A DNA stretch of 64,000 nucleotides from Tolypocladium sp. Sup5 PDA-1. Taxonomy: Eukaryota > Ascomycota > Sordariomycetes > Hypocreales > Ophiocordycipitaceae. Of the stretch, positions 32,078 through 44,351 are shown piece after piece. The stretch spans positions 372,001 through 436,000 of the forward strand of contig JPHH03000006.1 in the NCBI GenBank assembly GCA_000750105.3. Direction: 5' to 3'. Positions within the stretch are counted from its first letter, which is position 1. Each line of letters begins with the position of its first letter. The notes beneath the pieces are model-generated. The model was not told the origin of the DNA. It saw only the letters and a list, made by a program, of their open reading frames with translations, and made no database searches. Position numbers and translations under genes: made by a program.

Positions 32078-34737
32078 GGTCGGGGAGAGGAGGGTAGGAA
32101 GGGATGTCGCGCCAGGAAAGATTTCAGCCGTCGTGAAAGTGTCTTACAAGGAGAAGCCGCGAGGGACCGGTTCCAAGGCGGGTGCCTCTTGGTCTCCGTT
32201 CCCCACAGTGCTGCACTGCCCCCTGTGGTTCACGGCTGCAGGCTGCTGAGTCTTGGGGAGGCGCCAAGTAGTATCGCACCGTAGCGCAAGGTACGGTACC
32301 TGGCCCTTTGTGTGCGCTGGTGACGGCCGACTCAAGGGCGGTCTCACTGTGACGCGGGTGGCTCGTTCGTGGGGACCGGCAAACGGGAGAGGTGGAGGGA
32401 GAGGGCGAGAGCGCAACAGTCGTTGTCCGCTTTGTCTGGGCCCACGCCTCCGGGTCGAGGCTCTCGAGCTGCCTTTGTGTGTGCGCGCTGTTGGCTTGTA
32501 CACCCAAGGCACGAAGTACTCGGTACAGTACTTGCAACTCACAGTGCTAAGGCCGCAGACGACAAAGAACTCGCAACGCCGTGACGAGGTGTATGAAACG
32601 GCAGTGCGGGAAGCAGGGATCGAACTGCGGCGGGCGGCCAATGGACGGCACGTCGCAGGGGCAAAGGCGACCAAAAGGGGGTGGGTGATGGGAGGTTTGT
32701 CTGGCTGATGGCGGTGCGGTGCCGCTGGCCAGGCTCTGGTGCGCGGCCGGAAATGAGCTATTCTTCCCCTGCTGGCAAATAATACCAGCGGGCAATTTCT
32801 GCCCGCCCACACCGACGGACGAAGGACCAGGAGGCGCGTCGTCGTTCCGGAGGTTGGGTTGCAGCAAGGCGGGGGACAGGAAAATGGATAGCTCAAAGAG
32901 ATAACTGTTTGTGACGGACGAGGAAGACAAACGGAGGGCAGACGCGAGCAGCGAGGGCGTCGGCAGCTACGAGTACCACTACCTGAGAAAGGCGCAAGCA
33001 AGTTGAGGTGCTTGCCCTATCTGCGCTGCGACTGGCCGGCGACGGTGCCGGCCAGAGCTTCCCCCTTCTTTGGCCCCCCCTTTCTTTCTCCCCATTTGCT
33101 CCTCCTCCGCCAACTTGTGCCGAGCTTGCTGGGATCAGTGTACATTGGCGACCCTTTCCCGCTGGAGTGATGCCCGTCCCCCCCACTGCAGCGCTCTCTG
33201 CCCCTGAACAAGCGCCATCGGGCCATCACTGATTTGTCCGTTCGAAGGCGGCGCTAGCGCGCTAGCGCCCACTCTCCAATGTGCTGGGGCGGTTGGGCGG
33301 GTTGGCTAGTTGCACACTGCCAAAGTGAGGCCTAAGGAAGGTGTGGACGCCTACGACATTCAGGCACAAGTCCACCTCATCGTCCTTTTGCTCCCGATCG
33401 ATGCAAATTAATCTACGGAGTACGGATACGGACTACGCGTCTCGCCGCGGCGGCAACTCGACGCTGGCCATTGGCGGCACTACCGGCATCAAAAGAACAA
33501 AATCTGCGGTGGCGGCGGAAGCGGCAGAAGCGATGGCGTTCGCGCCTCCTAGCTCACGAACACCAGCTCAGAAGTTGTCGCTAGATGCCTCTCATCGGAC
33601 ACCTTGACGGGACCCGGAGGCTTGGCCAAGGCGGAATGAATACAAGGAGCCTGAATCTTATATGCTCCATCGCGCCTGAGCACTCTCGGCTGGTGGTATT
33701 CATCGTCTCAGCTGCATAGGGGTCGGCGACTATTACGCGACCCGTCCAACTCTCGTCTCCATTCCGTGGTTCTTAGTCGTTGCACAAGTAATTTGTCGAT
33801 TCCCCTCCGCCCAACCACGACAATAATCCCCCCTGCTTTGTTAAGTTGGATCCGTCCGGGTCCAGACCGCCGAGCCTCCCGCCTATCGAAGCTCGAGGCC
33901 ACGGATGTTCGTAGACTTCGTATGTCAGCCCTTCGTTGTAGCATCGATGGCGTGTGCATCTGCGACGAACTCTGAATTGTCTTGCAGCAGCGCCTTATCT
34001 TTTATCGCTTCCGGTCCCATCGTGAGACACCGAATCGCACCAGCGTACCCCTGGATCGGGCTTTAACCAGGCAAAAAGGCTTGGCGACCCCGACATGTGA
34101 TTCGTGATCAGGTTTCCCATGTCCCTGTTTATCGAACAAATTGCGCCATGCTTAGTGCGATGTCACTGCCAGACCACGCCACGGTTTCTAGAAAACGCCC
34201 AATGCTTCCCATGATCCCATCGCACATTTGTAACGAAAGAGAAGATTATGCACAAAACAAGCTACTATGCCAAGCTTTACGGGAGGACGGGGCTCGCAAT
34301 CTTGGCGTGGCGAGGCTGGAGTTCGTATATGTATCCTCCCGCACAGACCGATCGCAGCTGAGGCCACCTGCTTGTCATTCAACTGCCGTCGATAGCGCAA
34401 CTACTTAGTGGGCGACGAGGCAAGATTAGACATTGGATTCTGTCGAGAACATGTGACATCTGGTGGCGCACACCACGACTGTCCCGTGTCCCGGATTTCG
34501 CTCTCGCCAACCGCCGCTGTACCTGGTCTGTTTGGTGGCATGGAAGCTGCTTGTACTCGATATCTCAAAACGCATTCTTCCGCCCTCTTCTGGGGCTTCA
34601 GCCTCAGTTCCCCAATCTCAATCCGCATTTCCCTCAACCGAAGGCTTCTCAAACCAGAACGCCGGCTCTAAAACAAAATCGCCGCCAAGTCCGTCGGCTC
34701 CCAGGATCGTCATTATCAAAAAAGTCATCTGACCTGA
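32078..34737. other. 2.7-kb spacer upstream of SPA2, no gene seen
   Basis: Probably the SPA2 promoter and long 5' UTR plus the SSU72 3' side. Frames on both strands are low-complexity or composition-driven. A TACGGAGTACGGATACGGACTACG cluster sits at 33414-33437. A palindromic GGCGCTAGCGCGCTAGCGCC lies near 33250-33269. Confidence 0.4.
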
Positions 34738-35561
34738 TCAGAACCAGGCCAGTGTCCACGTCGACGGCAGGTTTGGCCATCGTTCCTGCCAGGCTGCTAG
34801 AATATCCGGCACTCTCTCGTCGAAGCTGGCTCGGCTGGCAGCGCTGCCACTGTCAAACGCGGCCGGGCCAATGGCTTCCCGCGCCTCTGCCGCGGCAGTA
34901 TTGAGCGAATTGGCCAGGTCGAGAATGCCCTGCCCGCCGATGTAGGCCTCCTCGTGGTTGTCCTTGATGTCGACGTTGATCACGTGTACTGGGCGGTTCA
35001 GCGGCGACCCCCTGTTGAGCAGGTCGTCAATGACGGCATCCCAGCAGCGCTCTTCGCATGTGAATACTATATCCACCATGCCGCCTTCGGTACCCTCGTG
35101 GCCGCGGTCCTTTTCATGTTGCAGGCGGGGGATACCGACGGCCCAGTCCTGCCATCTTTCCGGGCCCCATTTCACCTCTCTGTTCCTGTCCAACATGTTG
35201 AGAATGCCGTTATTCTTATATAATCGCGCATCTTTGGCCTCGAGCTCTTTGTACATGCTGTCGTATGACGTCTTGTTGAACTGGTAGACGTTTGGCTGTG
35301 TGATGGTCGGCCCGGGAAGCCGCACGAGAGACCCTGTGCCGAAGGAAATGACGGGGTAGTCGGCCTGCGACAGCCGGAGATGGGCTTCCATGGACCTGAG
35401 CCTTGGTTAACGCTGATGGCGAATACCGGAGAGGATTGCGAGGGCATCTACCGGTTCTGATTGCTGGCACAAACAGTGCAAAATTTGAGCTTGAACGAGC
35501 CCTGCCCCTCTCCAGTGCCATTCGGCGCCAAGGGCGTCGCTGAGCCATTTACCACTTCCAT
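34738..35561 (-). CDS. SSU72: RNA polymerase II CTD phosphatase Ssu72
   Basis: Minus-strand exons 35561-35452 and 35395-34738 with a 56-nt intron (donor GTAGAT, branch GTTAAC, acceptor CTCAG), 255 residues. The first exon carries the catalytic Cys ([11 protein letters not shown]); the second continues [20 protein letters not shown]. The CX5R motif is Cys31-Arg37, and the intron splits the Arg37 codon. The second exon alone begins at a tempting internal ATG (35391), which would lack the active site; the family N terminus shows the upstream exon is needed. Later landmarks: [28 protein letters not shown], and [15 protein letters not shown] with the conserved aspartate loop. Function: dephosphorylates Ser5/Ser7 of the Pol II C-terminal domain as part of the cleavage-polyadenylation factor. 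Confidence 0.95.
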
Positions 35562-38519
35562 CTTGAGTACTTATCCAGGAGAGAAGGCCAAGCAAGAGCT
35601 CCGTAGTGTACTCGTGCGCATATTAGAAGGCGACGGGGACGATCTGTGTGTGACTGCGTCAGCGAGGATTCGAGCCGTGCGAAAGCAGTAAGCGGCGATG
35701 GGGAAGTCTTCTATCAGATAATTTTTGCGTATAATATGTCTTTCAACATGGGAGTTCAGACAGCTCCAATATGTAGGTTCATCACGGAAGAGTGCAGGGG
35801 GATGGCACGCTGCTGCATACCTTGTCTGACTCGTGGGCCAGCCCAGAGCAATTGCTTCGAAGACGTCACCGAGGTGTTTCCCGGGTAGTCAGCGGTGGCT
35901 GGCTGGGCATCCTCCACCGTCGAGCTCGGGTGTCTTTGGGGATGTTTTGCTGTGATGTGGAATGGAGTTGGAGAAAAGCTGGGACGCGTTGTGGAGGGTT
36001 TGTATCCAGCCGGCTAAATTTCGGGGCATTGTAACCGAGGTGATCCGCTTACAGGTGAGAAAACAACTTGCTCCGTACGAGAAGTTGCAATTGTTTGAAA
36101 GAGAGGTTCTGTAGACATCTCCGATGTTGCGTGTCCCTTCTATTTGCTTATCTTTTTCATGGGCAAAAGGCAAAGGCACCGATTGTTTAGATTTTGGGGT
36201 ATTTCGTACGATTGACGAGAATGGGCGACACCAGCAGAGGGACTGTGGGACCTGCCACACACAATTGACTGCCACGTTCGACTGCCAGCCACGTGCTGCA
36301 TCAATGTATTTGAAGCTCGAACCGTTTCGTCCCAACGTGACCGGTCAAGGCTGCCAATGGTTGTTGGGCGTCCCAGGGGCCTCTGCAGCTCGATATTAAC
36401 ATGCGGTGAACTGTGATCGAGGGCGCGGCGCCAGTGCTGCCATTGAACGGACGGTCTGGTGATTGGCTGGTAGACGCACACATAACCTGAAACAACCGAC
36501 CGCATGCCCCTGGCCCAATCACCATCGAAACTCCATCTCGATTCCGCGCCAGAACCCAAAAATAGCGCTGCAGGTTGCCTTTTGCGGCCACAACTGGCGG
36601 GAGGGCGCCCGTCATGTGGTGATGGAGGCAACAGACCTGGAAGAAGAAAGTTGCTTCTGCTACTTGGCGGTGATGGAAGGCTATGCAGAGCGCTTGCTGG
36701 TTGGAGCAGAAGACGGCCGTGCTTTCGCAAGAGGACTGGGAGTCTGGGACCATGTTCCGACTTGAGCCCCACGGGCCATGGCGATGCCTGTCAGTGCGTA
36801 GCGAGATCGATCAGCGTGTCTGCAAAGAGCGCCACAAAACGACGCTCGAGTCTGGTCGCCTGAGCCCTGTACAGCAGTCGGATTGACAGCGCACCCAGGC
36901 TCTGCGCAGTGCGGCGGCTTGGGCGGGAGCCCGCAGCCCGCAGGCTCGTGACATGTCTTCGTTTTTGACTCAGCGCGAGCTGTCCATGAACCATGGATTC
37001 ACGTGGCCCGGGGGTGCGGACGTTCCCATCCTGGACCCTGGCGTTTCAGCATCCTCTCCGCCGTGCCGGGTGGTAATTTCATGGCGCTCGCTCGCCGAGC
37101 AACGCACGCGTGTAAGGCAGGCCAAAACATTGGCAGAGACTGGATTGGATGGACCTGGTTGCAGGTTGCAAAGGTGCCATGATCCCCCGGAAGATGAGCA
37201 AACAGGAATCGAAATCGGGCCAAAACAATCAGGCAGAATCAGGCCAGGTTGCCAAATCGGCGGCGGCGTCGAAACTGCGTTGCCATACGGATACTTGGGG
37301 CTCATCATCAGCCCGCATCGGGTGGGGACCGAAGATGGACATCAATGACGATCTCTTGTGAGCAGCTCCGTACCTACGGATAGTCCGTACAAGCGCCGTC
37401 CTTGGGCGCCTCAACTGCTCGGCGGAGAGTCGGTGGTAACGGAGGCTTTGCCAAAGTCCCGTACATACATGCTCTCTGCAGCCCAGATGCGGTGTCCAGT
37501 GTCGTGAAACTCTGCTGGGTCGTTGCCTGATGGACCAACCGTCCCGCACATCGACGCAGCCGCCAACCGCCTCACTTTGTAGGGTTCATCGTACACAACA
37601 GCGCCGGGTTCTTTACCAACAAAAACATTAAAACAAAACCCAGAGAGACAGGCCCCCCTTGCCTGGCCGTCCAACAGCCATCCCTCTTCGGACTCCGTAC
37701 TCCGTACACCTCCAACAGACCCCCAAGCCCCCGAGACTGTCCACGGAAGCAAGGGGTGCTGCCTTGGGTAGGTAGGTAAGGTAGGTGGTAGTTGGGTGCG
37801 CTACCAAGCACCACAGTGGACTCGACGGCTTGCTCCAGGCGCTGGCTGACTCGCTGGCCCCCTCTGGCCTGGCCAGTAGCATCAGTGCGCGACGCGCTTA
37901 CTTAGTGCAACCTTGAACCGCAAGCAGCAGCCCGCCTCGACTTCACCACCTCCTCTTCCACTCGATGTCTCCATGCTGAACCGCTCCTTGCGAACATCGC
38001 CTACGTATCGGGCAAATCGTCCTGTCGCCCGAGTCGAGCCGATCCCATCGCCTGCGCCGTATGCTCGTTTCGCGAACCTCGCCGCAGACATCGCGCAGCG
38101 TCTTTTTTGATGCTCGCCGCCGCATCTGGACGGCCCGTTGTCGTCTCGAGTTAGGGCTTGGGGCCTCCGCATCCCACCGCCGCATCGAGCAAGCCGTCAG
38201 CTACCTTAGGCGTCGCTGCCCTGCGACTCTCGACGACCATCCTCGCTGCGTGCGGCATCGCAACGCCGACCCAGCGCTGTGTCTACACGTCGCTTGCGCC
38301 ATCCGACGACCGACAAGCCTTACATAAAGCCAACAAGCCCCCGCTCGCGGGGTCGGACCCAGACCCAGCGTCGTCCAACACGGTCTACTTGCTTTGTGCT
38401 TCCAAGCCAGACAGAGTCGCTGTTGGGCGGGCTGCGCCGCGCTGCCGTACCTAAGCGGCTCACCCATCCCCATCCCTTCCTTGCCCTGGGCTTCACCCGA
38501 CGTCTCGTGGCGAGGTGCC
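35562..38519. other. 3-kb spacer between SSU72 and NBP2, no gene seen
   Basis: Head-to-head spacer. It carries motif copies at about 37367-37390 (TCCGTACCTACGGA core) and 37692-37707 (ACTCCGTACTCCGTAC), and a GGTAGGTAGGTAAGGTAGG tract at about 37769-37787. The region 37900-38519 is C/T-rich and likely the NBP2 leader. No coding region is supported. Confidence 0.4.
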
Positions 38520-40085
38520 ATGGCAATTGCAGCCATGACTGGAACCTCGTCTCCTGCGGCTTCTCCGGCCGCCGACGCTGCCTCGCCTCCGAACCCGAAC
38601 CTGAACCCAAACCACCCCGCGCTGCCGCCGTTGACAACGTCAACACCATCGCGCCGAAGCAACTTGCCGCGGCCCATGTCGCATGCTTCCAAGAATAGAC
38701 TCTCGCAGTACTCGGCGAGCTCTGTCCCATCGAGATCACGACCGCAATCGCACATGCTCCCCATGTTCCCCTCGACCCTCCCGTACACGCTGGTGCGCGA
38801 CTTTGCCTATCCCATCTCGCACCCGCTGCACTATGGGCCTCCTCCAGAGCCTTCAGGCCCGCCCTCTGGCCTGACTACTCCTGCGAGCGAGCACCGGAGG
38901 CTGTCTGATCCTCCCGCATCGTGGGAGCAGAGAATGCCGTGGGACTCGTGGACTGCCGACGGATTCAACCGTGGACACGATATTCCGCCCATCCAGTTTG
39001 GCGACGGGCCCCCATATAGCGAGGACGAGGACTTGCAGAGTCCGGTGGTCGCGACCCGCCATCGGAAGCACAAGTCAACTTCGGCGGCTTTGAGCACGAG
39101 CAGGGCGAAGCCTGGGCGCGAAGACGACGCGCGAGGGACGCGCGCCACGCACATGTCGAGCTACGATAGCGAGAGGGGGTACTATGTCGGAACCAGCGGG
39201 GATGGCAGCGAGCGGTATTATGTGAACCAAGGAGGGGAAGCCAACGGCCCAGGCGGGGAGTTTGTCACTTACCCGCCTGAGCAGGCAAGGCACAGTCGGG
39301 CATACCACTATGCGCACCAACCGCAGCAAATCAGTGAGAATGAAGGATATGGATCTGACGACTGCAGCTCTCCGTCGTCACCTGGAGACCCGGATGCGGA
39401 CCAGTCTCGCTATTCGAGAGACTATCAATTCACCATTACGTCGCCCGACGAGGAGTTCCACGGGAAAGCAGTGGCCCTGTTCGACTTTGAGCGAGAAAAT
39501 GAGAACGAGCTGCCATTGGTAGAGGGCCAGATCATTTGGGTTTCGTATCGCCACGGCCAGGGCTGGCTGGTGGCAGAGGACCCTAAGACGCAGGAGAGTG
39601 GCTTGGTGCCAGAGGAATACGTTCGATTGCTGCGAGACATCGAGGGCGGGATGAACAGCCTGACCGGCCAAATCGGGGATGGATGTGGGTCGCCGAACGA
39701 AGCTGGGACGCCCACGCAGGCGGAACACAGCGGTCCAGAAGGCCAGCATCAGCCGTCCGCCAATGCGACCAACGGATACCATCAACCGGTGGTGTCGATG
39801 TTCTCGACGTCGAGCAAGGACCTTAACCCTTATCCTACCGAGCAATTGGGCATACAGGCTGGCCAGATTCCTCCCCAGGTAATCCACTATCACGGACAAC
39901 GGGGAGGGAGCCAGGCCAATACACCCACGATTTCGCAACATAATGATTCCGGAGTACTGCGACGAGAGAGTCAAGATTCGGGCAAAAAGGGAGATGCAGA
40001 AATTACCCCGGTACAGGAACATCCAAACCCGAAGGCTGCTGCGACAGCACCCGGGGCCGAAGACGCTATGGAAACGGGTCGGTGA
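38520..40085 (+). CDS. NBP2: SH3-domain adaptor Nbp2/Skb5-like
   Basis: Intronless, 521 residues. The ATG at 38520 (MAIAAMTGTSS) is chosen over upstream frame extension, which lacks support; 38535 is an alternative. The only folded domain evident is an SH3 at about 314-375: KAVALFDFERENENELPLVE, then GQIIWVSYRHGQGWLVAEDP, and GLVPEEYVRLL. It has the ALYDF-like, ExELxxxxG, GWL and PxxYV hallmarks. The flanks are Ser/Pro/Gln-rich with scattered Tyr (YSEDED, YYVGTSGDGSERYYV). The SH3 and its position match fungal Nbp2/Skb5, which bind phosphatase Ptc1 and PAK-type kinases and dampen MAPK (cell-wall and HOG) signalling. The long N-terminal region is typical of Pezizomycotina homologues. Confidence 0.8.
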   Translation: MAIAAMTGTSSPAASPAADAASPPNPNLNPNHPALPPLTTSTPSRRSNLPRPMSHASKNRLSQYSASSVPSRSRPQSHMLPMFPSTLPYTLVRDFAYPISHPLHYGPPPEPSGPPSGLTTPASEHRRLSDPPASWEQRMPWDSWTADGFNRGHDIPPIQFGDGPPYSEDEDLQSPVVATRHRKHKSTSAALSTSRAKPGREDDARGTRATHMSSYDSERGYYVGTSGDGSERYYVNQGGEANGPGGEFVTYPPEQARHSRAYHYAHQPQQISENEGYGSDDCSSPSSPGDPDADQSRYSRDYQFTITSPDEEFHGKAVALFDFERENENELPLVEGQIIWVSYRHGQGWLVAEDPKTQESGLVPEEYVRLLRDIEGGMNSLTGQIGDGCGSPNEAGTPTQAEHSGPEGQHQPSANATNGYHQPVVSMFSTSSKDLNPYPTEQLGIQAGQIPPQVIHYHGQRGGSQANTPTISQHNDSGVLRRESQDSGKKGDAEITPVQEHPNPKAAATAPGAEDAMETGR

Positions 40086-40926
40086 GGAACTCGCCTATTC
40101 AGAGTGGCCTTTTCACCAGCTGGAATTACGGTCGCTGTCCGGAACTACGAGGAGACTAGGAATGAGACCCCTGGCATCCCGGCCAGAGATGTTCAACGCT
40201 GCAAACCGATTTTCGGAAACAAGCGGGACTATCAACCAATCGCCGATGAAGCTACAGGCGACGGCCGGGCAGTTTCACTAATCGTGGCTAGAATGGGGCG
40301 CGATCTCGAGTGTGCAACGTGTTGGGACGGTTGAAGAAACACGTAGCGGGGAGTTAGAGAGATGATGGGCTTGTTTTTTTGGGCGTTGACTAGCTGGGCA
40401 GAATATGTCCAACTCGGAGAGCGCCTCCGCTAGAGGAAGATGGCCTCGGAGCGACGCGAAGATGGAATTGTATGACTCTAAATGAACAAAATATAGCATG
40501 AACCTGGCAACAAGCCTTACCTTGAACTCTGACTTGTTTACCAGGCAGCCCATTTGGCATATCTTCATATCTTCATGTATACTATTCTTGACCGAAAAGG
40601 CTTTATCCCTGATCTCGCACCAACAATGTTGGCTTCAGTCCTGGCGCTGGCATTGCATCATTGCAAAACAGAGTATCCGTACGAAGGACGTACGCAAGGT
40701 GCAGTATCAATCATATGCTTGGCGATCGCGTCAGAGTGGGTTTGCTATGCGGGACATCTGGGGTCACGTGTTTAGTGCGTCATTCATTGGATGTGGCACT
40801 GGAGATGCCCCGACCAGCTCCAACGGCTTTCTAAGCTCCCACTCATCCTGTCATCACTCTCCTAGACACGTCCTCCTGCCGGCCAATTCCACCCAATTGA
40901 CCTTGTTTAGACCCAGATAGACCAGC
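40086..40926. other. Spacer before MCR1
   Basis: No gene seen. A TCACGTG box at 40764-40770 lies about 160 bp before the MCR1 start codon and could bind a Cbf1/bHLH-type factor; this is a sequence match only. Confidence 0.4.
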
Positions 40927-42083
40927 ATGTTTGCCAGATCTGCTTTCCGCGCGGCTCAGCCGCTGAGGATGGTAAGTTGCCAGCTCTTCCCACGCCGCGC
41001 GCAACCAACACGCCCTGCGCAAAGGGACGATGGTTTTGCGCCGGGTTTTCATGCTCGCTGTTGACGCCATTCGCAGCATGCCCGCCGCTATGCCACCGAG
41101 CCTGCGCCCAAGGGCGGCTCCAACACCTTCCTCTACCTCGCTGGCGGCGCTGCCCTGGCTGGCGCCGGCTACTGGTACCTGGGCAGCACGCCCGCTGTGC
41201 AGAAGGCCGAGGCCAAGATCCAGCAGGCCACCGGCGCGGCCGCGAAGCCCGCCTTCACCGGCGGCGACCAGGGCTTCGTGTCGCTGAAGCTGGTCGATGT
41301 CGAGAACGTCAACCACAACACCAAACGTTTCCGTTTCGAGCTGCCCGAGGGCGACATGGTCTCTGGCCTGCACATTGCGAGCGCCATCCTGACCAAGTAC
41401 AAGGGTCCCAACGACGAGAAGGCTACGCTGCGGCCGTACACTCCCATCAGTGACGAAGGTATGGCCTCCCTCGCAACGGCTGATGTCCATGGCTTGATGC
41501 TGACGGCCCTTCAGGTCAGCCGGGCTACATCGACCTCTTGGTCAAGAAGTACCCCGACGGCCCCATGAGCACCCACCTCCATAATATGGCCCCTGGCCAG
41601 CGCCTGGACTTCAAGGGTCCTCTCCCCAAGTACCCCTGGGCCGAGAACAAGCACGAGCACATCGGCCTCATCGCTGGCGGCACCGGCATCACCCCCATGT
41701 ACCAGCTCCTGCGAACCATCTTCAACAACCCTACCGACAAGACCAAGGTCACCCTCGTCTTCGGCAACGTCTCCGAGGAGGACATCCTCCTGAAGAAGGA
41801 GCTTGCGGAGCTGGAGAACACCTACCCCCAGCGATTCCGCGCCTTCTACGTCCTGGACAAGGCGCCCAAGAGCTGGCAGGGCAACAGCGGCTTCATCACC
41901 AAGGACCTGCTGAAGACGGTGCTCCCCGAGCCCAAGAGCGACAACATCAAGGTGTTTGTCTGCGGGCCGCCCGGCCTGATGAAGGCCATCTCGGGCAACA
42001 AGGTCAGCCCCAAGGACCAGGGCGAGCTGACTGGTGCTCTGAAGGACCTGGGCTACACTCAGGAGCAGGTGTACAAGTTCTAG
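40927..42083 (+). CDS. MCR1: NADH-cytochrome b5 reductase 2, mitochondrial (Mcr1)
   Basis: Three exons: 40927-40971, 41077-41458, 41515-42083 (introns 105 and 56 nt), 331 residues. The N terminus [20 protein letters not shown] is a basic mitochondrial presequence. A hydrophobic stretch (about 30-50, [19 protein letters not shown]) would hold the long form in the outer membrane, as in yeast Mcr1, where a processed form reaches the intermembrane space. FAD-binding motif RPYTPIS (about 134-140), NADH-binding [12 protein letters not shown] (about 198-209) and [10 protein letters not shown] (about 292) are intact, and the protein ends [13 protein letters not shown] as expected. It transfers electrons from NADH to cytochrome b5 and other acceptors, supporting sterol synthesis and oxidative-stress defence. 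Confidence 0.95.
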
Positions 42084-43067
42084 AGACGTGCAGTTGCGGG
42101 GCACGGCTGTACGATGTACATGTAGATGGAATATAGACAAGCCATTGCTAGAATGTTACAGATACGCGGATGCCGCATTGGCCATTTCAACGTGACGATG
42201 GAAACTGGCTCCCCCGCTGGTCTTTGGACAGCGACAAATTCGGCCGTACGAGTAAACGACAAATGCTCGCCCATCGTACCACTGATCACGATACATGGCG
42301 AGGCTCGAGTCAGCTTCCCACGAAAGCTCTGGCCTCTTCCCGTCTTTACCGAACTCGCGAGGTCCCTGAAGGGAAACGCGCCTAGTGCCTAACGGCGCTG
42401 GCGGCAGGAGATGCCGGTCTCCTGGATTCCACCGGTACCAGAGGAACGGCCCAGGCGTTTATCGTGGCGCTCACTAGCACGTTTGTTACGGCAAGGAAAG
42501 CGAAGCACGTCGGAGTATCCGTAGCCCGTACGGAACTACGGAGTACGAGTAAGTACGAGTATACGGAGTACATCAACTTAAGTCGCCAGGTCATTCGGCA
42601 GCTCCACAGCCGCGTGGCGAATGAGATGGGCTCACTATGGGTGGCTTGGGTGGCTGTCCGGCTTGCCATGGGCGATGCAATCGGGTTAGCCTGATGACTG
42701 AGTTCACGCTGACACCCCACAGCCGGGAAGTTGACAAGTGATAAGTTAATACGGACTATTACGGAGTACAACCAGCGTCGATTCGTGGCACGACAGTAGT
42801 ACAGTGGCCAAGTGCGGAGAGCCTTGACTGACCGACGGAGTCTCGACTTCCCCGCAAGCTGGCAACAACGCCGCAGACGCCGCCGCCACACGCCGTCCAT
42901 TTGCTGGAAGGAATTCCGACCTGGACTTGGATTTCCGCGGGGGTTTAAATCCAAGAACCCCCCCACCCCCGGGTTTTGCATGGGTCGGAGAACATGTAAC
43001 CTTCTGTCGACACAAAATATCCTCCCGGGCGACACTGCTTGGCAGTGCTGGCCAGCAGGCGCAGAAC
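42084..43067. other. Spacer rich in dispersed TACGGAGTAC-type motifs
   Basis: No gene seen. Two dense motif clusters occur, about 42509-42571 (several overlapping GTACGGA, TACGGAGTAC, AGTACGAGTA units) and 42749-42770 (AATACGGACTATTACGGAGT). Confidence 0.5.
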
Positions 43068-44351
43068 ATGTCAATATCCTCGGTTGTGGCATTCTACATC
43101 GCATCGGGCTGCATATGCGCGTCACTCATTCTCCTGCGATCCCTGTACAGGATTTCCTTCCGGTGCAAAGTCCACGAATCCTGCTACCGGAGATGGCGCC
43201 TCGACGACACCTACATGGCCTTGGCCCTGCTTCCACTCGCCGGCCGGACTGTAGGCGTTAGCCTCTCTTTCATCCTCAACCCGAGCGAAACAGCCGAACC
43301 AGCAACTGCCGCCCAGGCAGCGGCGCAGAATTTGACCGTTGCGCAACTGGATAGGGATCGCATCCTCTCGCTAAAACTACATTTGCCGGGGCGCGTCTTA
43401 TACGCATTATTGTAACTCTACCTTTACTCATTGTTCTCGACTCTTGCTGGATCCTAACCGTCTACGCTAGTCTGTGGCTGTTGAAGCTTTGTCTGCTCAC
43501 ATTCTACTCCCGCTTTGTTAGCATCTTGCCCTGGGGCAAACGTGCCATCAACATACTATGGTGGTTCATCATTCTCAGCTTTGGTGCTGTCGTGGTTACC
43601 ACTTTGGCGGAATGCCGGCCACTTGCTCTGTGGGTTATGCGTTTGTTGCCGACCTGGTACTGAATGCTAATAGCTTCTTAGGATGTGGGAGCTTCAACCC
43701 AGTCCTAATTGTATGGTATCCGAAATACTGCCCTCAAAGGCAGGAACCTAAAGCAGGAACCCCACTAACGTTCTTCTAAAGACCCGAAATGCCGTCGAGC
43801 ACTGGCCAACCTCCTCACAATGGCTATCTGCAATGCGATCAGTAATGTCGCACTGGTGGTTTTGCCATTTCCTATCCTGCGAAATATGAGACTGACCCGC
43901 AAAGCGTAAGTCAACCTCCCCAGTCCAACCGACCGTGGTAGATTCGGGATATTGACATTAACCCAAGCCGAATCCAACTCGGCTTCCTGTTCGGCATTGG
44001 CGGCGTTGTTGTTGTGATTACGATTCTCAGAATACCGCTCATTCTGATCCAGTCTGTCTCACAGCGTGCTCGCTCTATGGTAAGCCCAAAATGGACCCAT
44101 GCTTTAGGACAGCTCACTTAATCGATTCACAGTGGGCATCAATCGAAATACTGTGTTCCTGCATCGTGGCCAACACAGCCTTCTTTTACTCTATCGTAAA
44201 AGATTTACAGGGTCAGCACCACGATCGCGGCCCCCAGTCTAGGAGTCTACAACAAGGCGACTTCTATCTGGAATCCTTGCCATCATCTTCAGGTGATGGC
44301 AATGGAGCTCAGCTTGTAAAATCGCATGCAGAAGTGTCGGCGATAAGTTGA
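43068..44351 (+). CDS. Rhodopsin-like fungal integral membrane protein (PTH11-related)
   Basis: Six exons reconstructed: 43068-43411, 43471-43629, 43682-43710, 43782-43905, 43968-44079, 44133-44351 (introns 59, 52, 71, 62 and 53 nt; one exon is only 29 nt), 328 residues. Reading across the joins gives the family hallmark ECRPLALMWELQPSPNYPKC, with a Cys-Cys pair flanking the extracellular loop. NLLTMAICNAISNVALVVLP, then FPILRNMRLTRKARIQLGF and VVVVITILRIPLILIQSV follow; these are consecutive membrane helices of the Pfam Rhodopsin (fungal) domain. The first exon encodes two helices and the loop with WRLDDTYMALALLPLAG. No CFEM domain precedes it. PTH11-related receptors sense surfaces and nutrients in pathogenic fungi; ligand unknown. 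The tail is short and Ser-rich. No exon is broken. Confidence 0.8.

Noticed and set aside
32603..32632. Sequence resembling a tRNA 3' half (GGGATCGAACTGC, TGCGGGAA)
   Set aside because: No matching 5' half, A box or anticodon arm upstream on the minus strand; at best a short remnant.
32144..33001. 285-codon minus-strand frame upstream of SPA2
   Set aside because: No recognisable domain, Pro/Arg/Ser-biased, and placed in the SPA2 promoter/leader.
34738..35391. SSU72 starting at the internal ATG at 35391
   Set aside because: It would lack the catalytic Cys; the upstream exon with CASNQNR and a good intron restores the family N terminus.
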